Source: Synergistaceae bacterium (GTDB lineage: Bacteria; Synergistota; Synergistia; Synergistales; Aminobacteriaceae). From it: a stretch of DNA of 5,358 bases. How positions within the stretch are numbered: position 1 is the first letter of the stretch; the number at the start of each line of letters is the position of its first letter. Below are positions 1 through 5,358 of this stretch, one piece after another. The translations under genes were made by a program, and so were the position numbers. The stretch covers positions 1 through 5,358 of the forward strand of contig JAISWV010000311.1 in assembly GCA_031270755.1 (NCBI GenBank). Direction: 5' to 3'. Under the pieces are notes generated by a model. It was not told where the DNA came from and did no database searches. It saw nothing but the letters and a program-made list of their open reading frames with translations.

Positions 1-1
1 G

Positions 2-1972
2 GTGATGCAAAAACAATTTGCCGTCATCGCCGGCAGCGCTGTTGTAACGATGCTCATGGGCTATTCGATAATCCGGTTGAACAGAGAAAAGACTCGCTCC
101 GACGAAGAAAGCCTCAGCAAAACGTCCTTCCTGGCGCGGATGAGCCACGAGATGCGCACCCCCCTGAACGTGGTCATCGGCCTCTCCGAGGTGGAGATGC
201 AAAACGATCTCCCCCAAAATACGCGCGGCAACCTGGAGAAAATCCATCACTCGGGTTCGAACCTGCTGGGTATCGTCAACGATATTCTGGACATTTCCAA
301 GATCGAGTCGGGGAACTTCGAGCTGGTTCCGGCGAAGTACGACGTCCCAAGCCTGATCAACGACACCGTGCAGTTCAATGTCATGCGCATCGGTTCCAAA
401 CCTGTCGCTTTCGAGCTGTCGCTGGACGAAATGATCCCGAACAGTCTCTACGGCGACGAGATGCGGATCAAGCAGATCTTGAACAACCTGCTTTCCAACG
501 CCTTCAAGTACACGAAGGAAGGCAAAGTGAACCTGAAAGTGGAATGGGAACGGCTGGACAGCGGCGTGGGGTTGATTTTTACCATAAGCGACACGGGACT
601 CGGCGTCAAGAAAGAGGACCTCGACAAGCTTTTTTCCGAATACTACCGTGTGGGAAATCGAGAAAGCCGCTATACGGAGGGGACAGGGCTCGGTCTTTCC
701 ATCACGAAAAGCCTGGTGGAGCTTATGGGCGGCACGATTACGGCGGAGAGCGAATATGGAAAGGGCAGTGTCTTCTGCGTAAAATTCCGGCAGGAGATCG
801 TCGACTCGACGCCCATAGGCAAAGAGACCGCGGAGAAATTGCGAAGCTTCCACTTTATAGCGGATAGGAGCGTGAGAGGCAAGCAGCTCGTCCGCACGCG
901 GATGCCTTACGGCAAGGTGCTGATAGTGGACGACGTTCCGACGAATTTGGACGTGGCCCGGGGGCTGATGCTGCCCTATGGGCTCCAGACGGACACGGCC
1001 TCCGGAGGTCGGGAGGCGATAGAGAAGATCCGCGCGGGAAAGACGAGATACGACGTGGTGTTTATGGATCATATGATGCCGGAAATGGACGGAATCGAGG
1101 CCACCCGCGTGATCCGCGGCGAGATAGGGACCGACTGGGCGCGGACTGTGCCGATCATAGCCCTGACGGCGAATGCCCTGAGAGGAAATGAGGAAATGTT
1201 TTTGTCTCAGGGCTTCGATGGGTTCATCTCCAAGCCCATCGACATCGTCCAACTGGACGCGGTGCTCAACCGGTGGATACGGGACAGGCATAAGGAAAAA
1301 GCGTGGCAAGAGGAACGGAAGGCAACAGCGATAGAGAAGCCTGCCGCTCCCGGCGCGCTGCGGGGCCACCGAGCGGAAGGCATGGACCTCTCGGCAGGGG
1401 TGGAGCGTTATGAGGGCGAAGACGCTTACTTGCAAATTCTTCGTTCGTTTGTGGTCCACACGCCGGAGTTGCTGGAGAAAATACGCGAAGTCTCCAAGAC
1501 CAAAGAAACCCTTGGAGAGTATGCCATAACCGTGCACGGGCTCAAGGGATCGAGCTACGGGATATGCGCCGGGACGGTTGCCAAGCAGGCGGAAATTTTG
1601 GAATTCGCGGCCAAGTCCGGCGATTTCGAGACAATCCGAGTAAAAAATCACGTTTTTATAGAAACGGTCGAGAAATTGCTTTTTGCTCTCCAAGACCTGC
1701 TGAGCGACGTTTCGAAGAACGGGGAGAACGGCGAAAAGGAAAACAAAGACGCGCCGGATGCCGCGCTTCTGGCGAAGCTGTTGGATGCCGCGGGGCATTT
1801 TGACTTCGCGGCGATGGACGAAATCTTGAAGGAGCTGGAGCGCTGCAGGTACGAGTCGGGCGGCGAACTTGTGACGTGGCTGAGGGAACAGCTGGACAGA
1901 CTGGAGTACGGCGAGATACAAAAACGGCTTGAGGGGCTCGTCACAAAAAACGAACCCCGCCCCGAGGAATGA
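2..1972 (+). CDS. Hybrid sensor histidine kinase (TM-DHp-ATPase-receiver-HPt), probably 5'-truncated by the window
   Basis: This is a membrane-bound phosphorelay kinase that autophosphorylates a histidine and passes the phosphate through an internal receiver and an HPt domain to a response regulator not seen here. Seen in order: a hydrophobic helix at residues 6-26; a DHp/HisKA domain with the SHEMRTP H-box (His49, bases 146-148); a HATPase_c domain with N-box (Asn162/Asn166), DTGLG G1 box (197-201), F-box near 211 and GTGLGL G2 box (227-232); a receiver at about 303-425 with acidic pair Asp310/Asp311, phospho-acceptor Asp356 (MDHMMP), Thr389 and Lys411; and an HPt at about 462-567 with the HGLKGS motif (His512). 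A helical tail at 584-647 follows. All catalytic boxes are intact. No HAMP or PAS lies between the helix and the DHp domain. The frame is open to the window edge (GTG at 2, ATG at 5) with no room to see a ribosome binding site. The helix is probably the last one of a sensor domain upstream, but a true start at base 5 cannot be excluded. The stop is TGA at 1970-1972. The specific signal is unknown. Confidence 0.93.
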   Translation: MMQKQFAVIAGSAVVTMLMGYSIIRLNREKTRSDEESLSKTSFLARMSHEMRTPLNVVIGLSEVEMQNDLPQNTRGNLEKIHHSGSNLLGIVNDILDISKIESGNFELVPAKYDVPSLINDTVQFNVMRIGSKPVAFELSLDEMIPNSLYGDEMRIKQILNNLLSNAFKYTKEGKVNLKVEWERLDSGVGLIFTISDTGLGVKKEDLDKLFSEYYRVGNRESRYTEGTGLGLSITKSLVELMGGTITAESEYGKGSVFCVKFRQEIVDSTPIGKETAEKLRSFHFIADRSVRGKQLVRTRMPYGKVLIVDDVPTNLDVARGLMLPYGLQTDTASGGREAIEKIRAGKTRYDVVFMDHMMPEMDGIEATRVIRGEIGTDWARTVPIIALTANALRGNEEMFLSQGFDGFISKPIDIVQLDAVLNRWIRDRHKEKAWQEERKATAIEKPAAPGALRGHRAEGMDLSAGVERYEGEDAYLQILRSFVVHTPELLEKIREVSKTKETLGEYAITVHGLKGSSYGICAGTVAKQAEILEFAAKSGDFETIRVKNHVFIETVEKLLFALQDLLSDVSKNGENGEKENKDAPDAALLAKLLDAAGHFDFAAMDEILKELERCRYESGGELVTWLREQLDRLEYGEIQKRLEGLVTKNEPRPEE

Positions 1973-2007
1973 AAAGGGATGAAAGCGTATTTTGCGGCTG
2001 CGTTTGA

Positions 2008-2058
2008 AGACAACGCGTGAAAGGTTACGATTACAGTCAAAACGACGTGTTTTTTGTA
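2008..2058 (+). pseudogene. Possible eroded N-terminal fragment of a Y1/REP-associated (RAYT-type) transposase
   Basis: The frame starting at base 2008 reads RQRVKGYDYSQNDVFFV before drifting into an unrelated reading and a TAG at 2068-2070. A TGA at 2005-2007 blocks the same frame upstream. From memory, the KGYDYSQ..(Y/F)FV pattern resembles the start of the Y1 transposase domain in REP-associated tyrosine transposases (IS200/IS605-like), where it is typically followed by a TICT-like strand. The HUH motif and catalytic tyrosine that should lie further downstream are not recognisable. If real, this is a remnant of about 17 codons, left by decay or deletion, in the AT-rich spacer between two convergent genes. 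It could instead be a chance match or a very short ORF from the GTG at 2017. The call rests on one recalled motif. Confidence 0.42.
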
Positions 2059-2086
2059 TTTTGTATTTAGATAGGCAACCCTTCAA

Positions 2087-2106
2087 TGTAACATTTTTGG
2101 TTTACA
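2087..2106. other. Short dyad TGTAA-N10-TTACA in the convergent spacer
   Basis: Five-base arms, TGTAA (2087-2091) and TTACA (2102-2106), form a perfect inverted repeat around a 10-base AT-rich centre. It resembles a generic dimeric-regulator half-site layout. It lies between the 3' ends of two convergent genes, far from either start, so an operator role is not supported. It may be a fragment of a decayed mobile-element end or chance in AT-rich sequence. Confidence 0.2.
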
Positions 2107-2186
2107 GTAGTAGGGTATTTCCTGAATTGAGAGCTGACCTTAGACGGCCAGTCACTTCGAGTTTATTGAATTTTATCAATTACAAA

Positions 2187-2214
2187 GGGGCTGCTTGCGC
2201 AACCCCCTATTTTT
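2187..2214. terminator. Hairpin terminator, possibly bidirectional
   Basis: The arm GGGGCTGC (2187-2194) pairs with GCAACCCC (2199-2206) through seven of eight positions, with one C-A mismatch, around a TTGC tetraloop. A T-run follows at 2210-2214, which is a classic intrinsic terminator layout on the plus strand, 214 bases after the kinase stop. Read on the minus strand, the same hairpin begins 36 bases after the end of the gamma-glutamyltransferase gene and is followed by TTTGTAATT, a weaker U-tract. Its position between convergent genes fits shared use, with the plus direction better supported by the sequence. Confidence 0.65.
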
Positions 2215-2242
2215 GAACGAAATATCAGTTTTTGAGCCAATG

Positions 2243-3970
2243 TCAGTATCCCACGGCCGCTCCGTTGCGGCGGGAGTCCGCGCCGCCGATGATCTTGCCG
2301 TCTTTCAGCATGATGCCCTGGGCTCCTCCAAAGTACAGGTCTTTCGGGCGCGGGTCCAGGTCGTGTCCGCGTGCCTTCAAGGCGTTCAGCGTCCCGTCGT
2401 CGATCCCCGCCTCGATGGCCAGCTTCCCGGCCTTCCCGCCGCTGACGCTGTTGAAGAGGCGCGGGGCCTCTATGGCCTCGTCCATGCTCATGCCGAAATC
2501 CACCGCGTTGACGATGATCTGGGCCACGGCCAGAATGATGCGGGTCGCGCCGGGAGACCCCAGGGTCATGAAGGGCTTTCCGTCAGGAGCCAGCACCAGC
2601 GTCGGGGTCATGGAAGAAAGGGGGCGCTTGCCGGGCTCGGGCGCGTTCACGCTGGCGGGGTCGGTGGAAAAGTCGTCCATCTCGTCGTTCAGCATGAAAC
2701 CGTACTCGGGCACGAAGACGCCGCTGCCGAAGAAGTAGTTGATGGTCCAGGTCCAGCCCACCATGTTGCCGTCCTTGTCCAACACGGAGAAGTGCGTCGT
2801 GGAATAATGTTCGTTGTGCTCCCCTGCCGGGAGGCCGGATATCTTCTTCTCCCCGCCCTCGAAGACGAAGGGATCGCCGTGGGGAATCTCGGTCTTCGCC
2901 TTCTCTCCGATACTGTCGGCCAGAGTTTTCGCGTACTCCTTGGAGGTCAGACCCTTCAGGGGGACGTTGGTGAACGCCGTGTCCGCCATGTATTTGGAGC
3001 GGTCCGCGAACATCATCTTGCTGGTTTCCGCTAGGTGATGCAGAAAGTTCTCGCTGTTGTGCCCCCATTCTTTAACGGGGAAGTTCTCCATGACGTTCAG
3101 AATCTGGATGATGTGGGTTCCGGCGCTGGAGGCGGGAGGAGGCGCAACGACCTCGTAACCGCGGTAAGTTCCTCTCACGGGCGTGCGCTGCTCGATCTTG
3201 TAGTTGGCCAAGTCCTCCATCGTCATCTTGCCTCCGGCCTTGGTGACCGCGGCGACCACAGCCTCGCCGATGGGGCCTTTGTAAAATTCGGAAGGTCCCT
3301 TCTCCGCCAGCAGCCGGAAGGTGGCCGCGAGCTTGGGTTGCTGAAGAAGCTTTCCTTCCTCCAGAGGCAGCCCCTCCGGCGTGTAGGAGGTTCCGTCGGG
3401 GTTGTAGGCGCTGAGCTTCTCGAAGTTATCCTTCACCATGGACACCAGCAGAGCGTCCGCCGGGAAACCCTTTTCCGCCAGCTCGATGGCGGGGGCCGCG
3501 ACCTCGGCGAAGGTCATCGTGCCGTACTTTTCCAGAATGGTGAAAAGCCCCGCCACGGACCCGGGGACGCCTATGGACTTTCCTCCCTCGAAGGACCATT
3601 TTTCTTTTTTGGATTGCTCGGAGGAGAAAAGGTCCTTCGTCGCCGATGCCGGAGCCACCTCCCGAAAGTCCCAGCAAAAGATCTCCCCGTTTTTCAGGCG
3701 GATGGTGGCGAAACCGCCCCCGCCGATGCCGGAGGCGTTGGGCTCCACGACGTTCAAGGCCAGCGCCGTAGCCACCGCCGCGTCCACAGCGTTTCCGCCC
3801 TTTTTCAGAATGGAGACCCCCGCCTCGGAGGCCAGCCGGTTGGCCGCGGCAACCATCCCGTTCTCCGCGACCACGTCCTCGAAGGCTATAGGGGCGTTCG
3901 CCGCCTCGGCACAAGCTGCCGTCCCCAACAGCAACACAAACGCAAACAACGCAACTGCCATTCGTTTCAT
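2243..3970 (-). CDS. ggt: Exported gamma-glutamyltransferase (glutathione hydrolase), lid-loop-short type
   Basis: This N-terminal nucleophile enzyme cleaves the gamma-glutamyl bond of glutathione and related peptides, transferring the group to water or an acceptor amino acid. The family is made as a proenzyme that cuts itself before a threonine. Here that is the first Thr of TTHFS, Thr391 (bases 2798-2800), which would give a large subunit of about 367 residues after signal removal and a small subunit of 185. Other family landmarks are visible: NASGIGGGGF (78-87), the DFRE substrate arginine (Arg103), Thr409 and Asn411 in WTWTIN, LNDEMDDF with Glu430 and Asp433, PLSSM with Ser452/Ser453, and GSPGATR (471-477). 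The 575-residue length matches the family. Residues 1-23 look like a Sec signal peptide with an AEA cleavage site; Cys20 sits in a poor lipobox. The ATG is fixed by an excellent ribosome binding site. Two oddities are a segment between Asp433 and Ser452 about ten residues shorter than I recall for E. coli GGT, and Ala475 where GSPGG is usual. The upstream M14-like gene is 73 bases away on the same strand, so co-transcription is likely. Confidence 0.96.
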   Translation of the reverse strand: MKRMAVALFAFVLLLGTAACAEAANAPIAFEDVVAENGMVAAANRLASEAGVSILKKGGNAVDAAVATALALNVVEPNASGIGGGGFATIRLKNGEIFCWDFREVAPASATKDLFSSEQSKKEKWSFEGGKSIGVPGSVAGLFTILEKYGTMTFAEVAAPAIELAEKGFPADALLVSMVKDNFEKLSAYNPDGTSYTPEGLPLEEGKLLQQPKLAATFRLLAEKGPSEFYKGPIGEAVVAAVTKAGGKMTMEDLANYKIEQRTPVRGTYRGYEVVAPPPASSAGTHIIQILNVMENFPVKEWGHNSENFLHHLAETSKMMFADRSKYMADTAFTNVPLKGLTSKEYAKTLADSIGEKAKTEIPHGDPFVFEGGEKKISGLPAGEHNEHYSTTHFSVLDKDGNMVGWTWTINYFFGSGVFVPEYGFMLNDEMDDFSTDPASVNAPEPGKRPLSSMTPTLVLAPDGKPFMTLGSPGATRIILAVAQIIVNAVDFGMSMDEAIEAPRLFNSVSGGKAGKLAIEAGIDDGTLNALKARGHDLDPRPKDLYFGGAQGIMLKDGKIIGGADSRRNGAAVGY

Positions 3971-3977
3971 TACAACT

Positions 3978-3984
3978 CCTCCTT
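3978..3984 (-). promoter_or_regulatory. Ribosome binding site of ggt
   Basis: On the minus strand AAGGAGG lies seven bases before the ATG at 3970-3968. It matches the Shine-Dalgarno consensus almost perfectly and favours this start over the in-frame Met4. Confidence 0.88.
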
Positions 3985-3985
3985 C

Positions 3986-4005
3986 AATAAAATATAATAA
4001 AATAT
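3986..4005. repeat. Perfect 10-base tandem repeat, AATAAAATAT twice, in the ggt leader
   Basis: Two identical copies abut at 3986-3995 and 3996-4005, directly upstream of the ggt ribosome binding site. The unit is pure A/T and one helical turn long. In minus-strand sense it reads ATATTTTATT twice and supplies several TATATT/TATTAT hexamers that could act as a -10 element, but no convincing -35 partner is visible. It may be an internal promoter for ggt, an unstructured leader aiding translation, or simple slippage in an AT-rich spacer. Confidence 0.6.
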
Positions 4006-4043
4006 GCTCGAATAAAACGTTTCCCTAACTAAAAACTAAAACT

Positions 4044-5195
4044 TCATTTAGCGGCGAGATACGCGCCCACTCCTTTTTCGAGAATGTCGCCGTAGCCGGG
4101 CATGCGTTCGACGACGATTCCGTTGGCATCGTCGAAAAGCGACAGCATCTCCAGGAAGACCCGGATCGCGGTCACGTGCCGCGCCACCCGCTGCTCCAGG
4201 GGCTTCCCGCTTTCACCGTAAGGCACAAACAAACGGCCCAGCCCGGCCGCTTTGAGATAGGCTTTATCCCGTCCGCCAAGAGCGAGGGCCTCGTCCGTCC
4301 GCCCCCGCAAACGTCCCTGACTGGGGTTGGCGGTTTCCATGAGGATAGGCATGGTCTCGGTGAAATCCCCCCACTCCCTGTGGCTCAGTCCGCGAAGGTT
4401 TTTCGGCGACGGTTCCAGGCGCATCTCTATTCCCTGCCCTATCAGCTCCATAGCCGCCGCGGCCGCCAGCTCCATGCTACGCTCGTGAGCGACGATGGCC
4501 TCCACCACCGGGTATTCCGGCGACGCCTCGTGGAGGTCGAAGGCCAGAGTGATTTTTTCTTTGCGCAGCAGCTCCATGATGCCGTAGGCGAGCTTCTCCA
4601 CGGGGGTACCCTCTGGGTCTCCGGGGTAGGCGCGGTTCAGGTTTTTGCTCTCGTTCCCGGCCAGCTCCTGTCCCGACGACTTGTGAATGTAGATGTCCGG
4701 CGTGGGCCACATGACCACGGAGCTGGTGTCCCGGGCTCCATAACGGAATACGCGGACGGCCCCGTTGGCTGCGCTGAAATGTATTCGGCTCGGGGAAGCT
4801 TCCTGCGGCAGGGTGTGGGTGCACCCGCTGGCGTTGGCGAAGGGAATGACGAAAAGCCGCCCCTGTGAGACGCGGGCGTTTTCGAGAAAGAGCGTAGCCG
4901 CCATATACCCGGACGGCTCGTTGGGGTGCGTGCCCCCAAGGATCAGGGCGCTGCCTCCAGGCTGAGCTCCTGTTTGCACGAAGACCGGCGTGTCCATGGG
5001 GTGATCTTTCAATCCGTCGAAGTAATCGGAGAGCAATTTTTTTTCGAAGCCTTCCGCGGGAAAGACGGCGTCCAGAGCGAAGCTGCCCGCGAACTCGCGA
5101 CCCGTAACGAAACAAACCGTGAGGGCCAGAGCCAGAAGGACCGTGGCCGTGATTTTACCGCCCTTTATCCCAGGGCGCGGGGAGTCGGATTTCAT
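4044..5195 (-). CDS. Exported or anchored M14-like zinc hydrolase, succinylglutamate desuccinylase/aspartoacylase superfamily
   Basis: The superfamily consists of zinc hydrolases that release amino acids from N-acyl conjugates or, in carboxypeptidase relatives, trim C-terminal residues. Seen: GGTHPNEPSG, supplying the H-x-x-E zinc pair (His90, bases 4926-4928, and Glu93); NLNRAYPG with Asn187 and Arg188, the usual substrate-carboxylate site; FDLHEAS with the third zinc ligand His222 (4530-4532); and METAN with Glu287 (4335-4337), a candidate catalytic glutamate. Residues 15-32 form a hydrophobic segment after a basic N-terminus, so the protein is a signal-anchor or secreted enzyme with its catalytic part outside the cytoplasm, unlike cytoplasmic AstE or aspartoacylase. 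LTVC at 25-28 is a poor lipobox. The stretch between Glu93 and NLNR is long (about 95 residues) and carries a segment that looks inserted. The ATG at 5195 has a GGAGG site nine bases upstream and lies 19 bases after the preceding small gene. Substrate is unknown; pairing with ggt suggests glutamyl or N-acyl-glutamate-type compounds, which is inference. Confidence 0.88.
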   Translation of the reverse strand: MKSDSPRPGIKGGKITATVLLALALTVCFVTGREFAGSFALDAVFPAEGFEKKLLSDYFDGLKDHPMDTPVFVQTGAQPGGSALILGGTHPNEPSGYMAATLFLENARVSQGRLFVIPFANASGCTHTLPQEASPSRIHFSAANGAVRVFRYGARDTSSVVMWPTPDIYIHKSSGQELAGNESKNLNRAYPGDPEGTPVEKLAYGIMELLRKEKITLAFDLHEASPEYPVVEAIVAHERSMELAAAAAMELIGQGIEMRLEPSPKNLRGLSHREWGDFTETMPILMETANPSQGRLRGRTDEALALGGRDKAYLKAAGLGRLFVPYGESGKPLEQRVARHVTAIRVFLEMLSLFDDANGIVVERMPGYGDILEKGVGAYLAAK

Positions 5196-5201
5196 CTCGT
5201 G

Positions 5202-5210
5202 CCCCCTCCC
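5202..5210 (-). promoter_or_regulatory. Ribosome binding site of the M14-like hydrolase
   Basis: Minus-strand GGGAGGGGG contains GGAGG (5209-5205) nine bases before the ATG at 5195-5193. It fills the 19-base gap after the stop of the preceding small gene, supporting translation from one shared message. Confidence 0.72.
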
Positions 5211-5214
5211 TATT

Positions 5215-5358
5215 TTATTTAATCATGAAAAGCCGGAGCAAAAGCGGAATGACCACCAACGCCGCAGTCGCCTGTTTCCAGAAGTCCTTTTCCCGATAGC
5301 AGCAGCGGATCGTCAGAAGTAGAACCAACGCCAGAATCCCTCTGTAGATCAAAGTCAT
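5215..5358 (-). CDS. Small two-helix membrane protein, 47 residues visible, possibly 5'-truncated
   Basis: The minus frame runs from an ATG at 5358-5356, exactly on the window edge, to TAA at 5217-5215. The 47 residues contain two hydrophobic stretches, at about 8-17 (ILALVLLLTI) and 31-46 (TAALVVIPLLLRLFMI), separated by a charged, aromatic loop at 18-30 with CC, REKD and FW. This suggests a membrane hairpin. I do not recognise the family. It ends 19 bases before the M14-like hydrolase start and is probably co-transcribed with it. It could be a complete small partner protein or the last two helices of a larger membrane protein such as a transporter; the missing upstream sequence decides this. 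Consistent codon use and tight spacing favour a real gene over chance. Confidence 0.6.
   Translation of the reverse strand: MTLIYRGILALVLLLTIRCCYREKDFWKQATAALVVIPLLLRLFMIK

Noticed and set aside
1969..2019. Tiny ORFs beginning at 1969 (ATG overlapping the kinase stop) and 1979 (MKAYFAAAFEDNA)
   Set aside because: Each has only 12-13 codons. The upstream GAGG is poorly spaced for 1969 and marginal for 1979. There is no evidence of conservation.
2039..2054. AAAAC-GACGT-GTTTT hairpin as a kinase terminator
   Set aside because: The stem is only five base pairs and mostly A-T. It would be weak, and it overlaps the transposase-like reading frame.
2087..2106. BirA-like operator, because one half reads GGTTTACA
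   Set aside because: The other half does not match and the half-site spacing is far too short for a BirA site. It also lies between two gene ends, not upstream of a start.
1992..2216. Plus-strand frame of 74 codons in the convergent spacer
   Set aside because: It runs through the terminator hairpin, has no ribosome binding site, and its product is low-complexity and unrecognised. At most, part of it overlaps the transposase-like relic in another frame.
3911..3913. Lipoprotein signal at Cys20 of GGT
   Set aside because: The residues before the cysteine (TAA) lack the usual Leu/Val at -3, while an AEA signal peptidase I site follows immediately.
2195..3997. Two long plus-strand frames, 2195-3034 and 3035-3997, opposite ggt
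   Set aside because: They lie wholly antisense to a clear GGT gene with all its motifs. Their translations are rich in Arg, Gly, His and Val with no recognisable domain, as expected for shadows of GC-rich coding sequence.
4176..4868. Plus-strand frame of 230 codons opposite the M14-like hydrolase
   Set aside because: It is antisense to a gene with conserved zinc motifs, and shows no domain or convincing ribosome binding site.

Overview
The window reads as bacterial chromosome with dense, moderately GC-rich coding sequence and two short AT-rich spacers. It holds one plus-strand gene and a three-gene minus-strand cluster that converge on a spacer at about 1973-2242. No phylogenetic marker is present. 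The hybrid kinase with internal receiver and HPt, the strong AGGAGG-type ribosome binding sites, and two exported enzymes for glutamate-like substrates would suit an amino-acid-fermenting anaerobe. From family resemblance alone, Synergistota is my first guess and Bacillota (Clostridia) or Spirochaetota come next. This is a weak inference.

Layout. Bases 2-1972 (+) encode the C-terminal part, or possibly all, of a membrane-anchored hybrid histidine kinase: TM, DHp, ATPase, receiver, HPt and a helical tail. All phosphorelay residues are present. The 270-base convergent spacer holds a short stretch that looks like the eroded N-terminus of a Y1/REP-associated (RAYT-type) transposase, a small dyad, and a hairpin terminator at 2187-2214 that may serve both converging units. 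Bases 2243-3970 (-) encode a complete exported gamma-glutamyltransferase. Bases 4044-5195 (-) encode an exported or membrane-anchored zinc hydrolase of the succinylglutamate desuccinylase/aspartoacylase (M14-like) superfamily. Bases 5215-5358 (-) encode a 47-residue two-helix membrane protein whose ATG lies exactly on the window edge, so it may be complete or only a C-terminus.

How the genes fit. The three minus-strand genes are spaced by 19 and 73 bases and probably form one operon in the order small membrane protein, M14-like hydrolase, GGT. Both enzymes appear to act outside the cytoplasm. One removes gamma-glutamyl groups and the other belongs to a family that cleaves N-acyl amino acids. 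A plausible shared job is salvage of glutamate or related amino acids from peptides or conjugates. The kinase faces the operon and shares no promoter with it, so no regulatory link is shown. I found no RNA gene, CRISPR array, intact mobile element or clearly new defence-like system.
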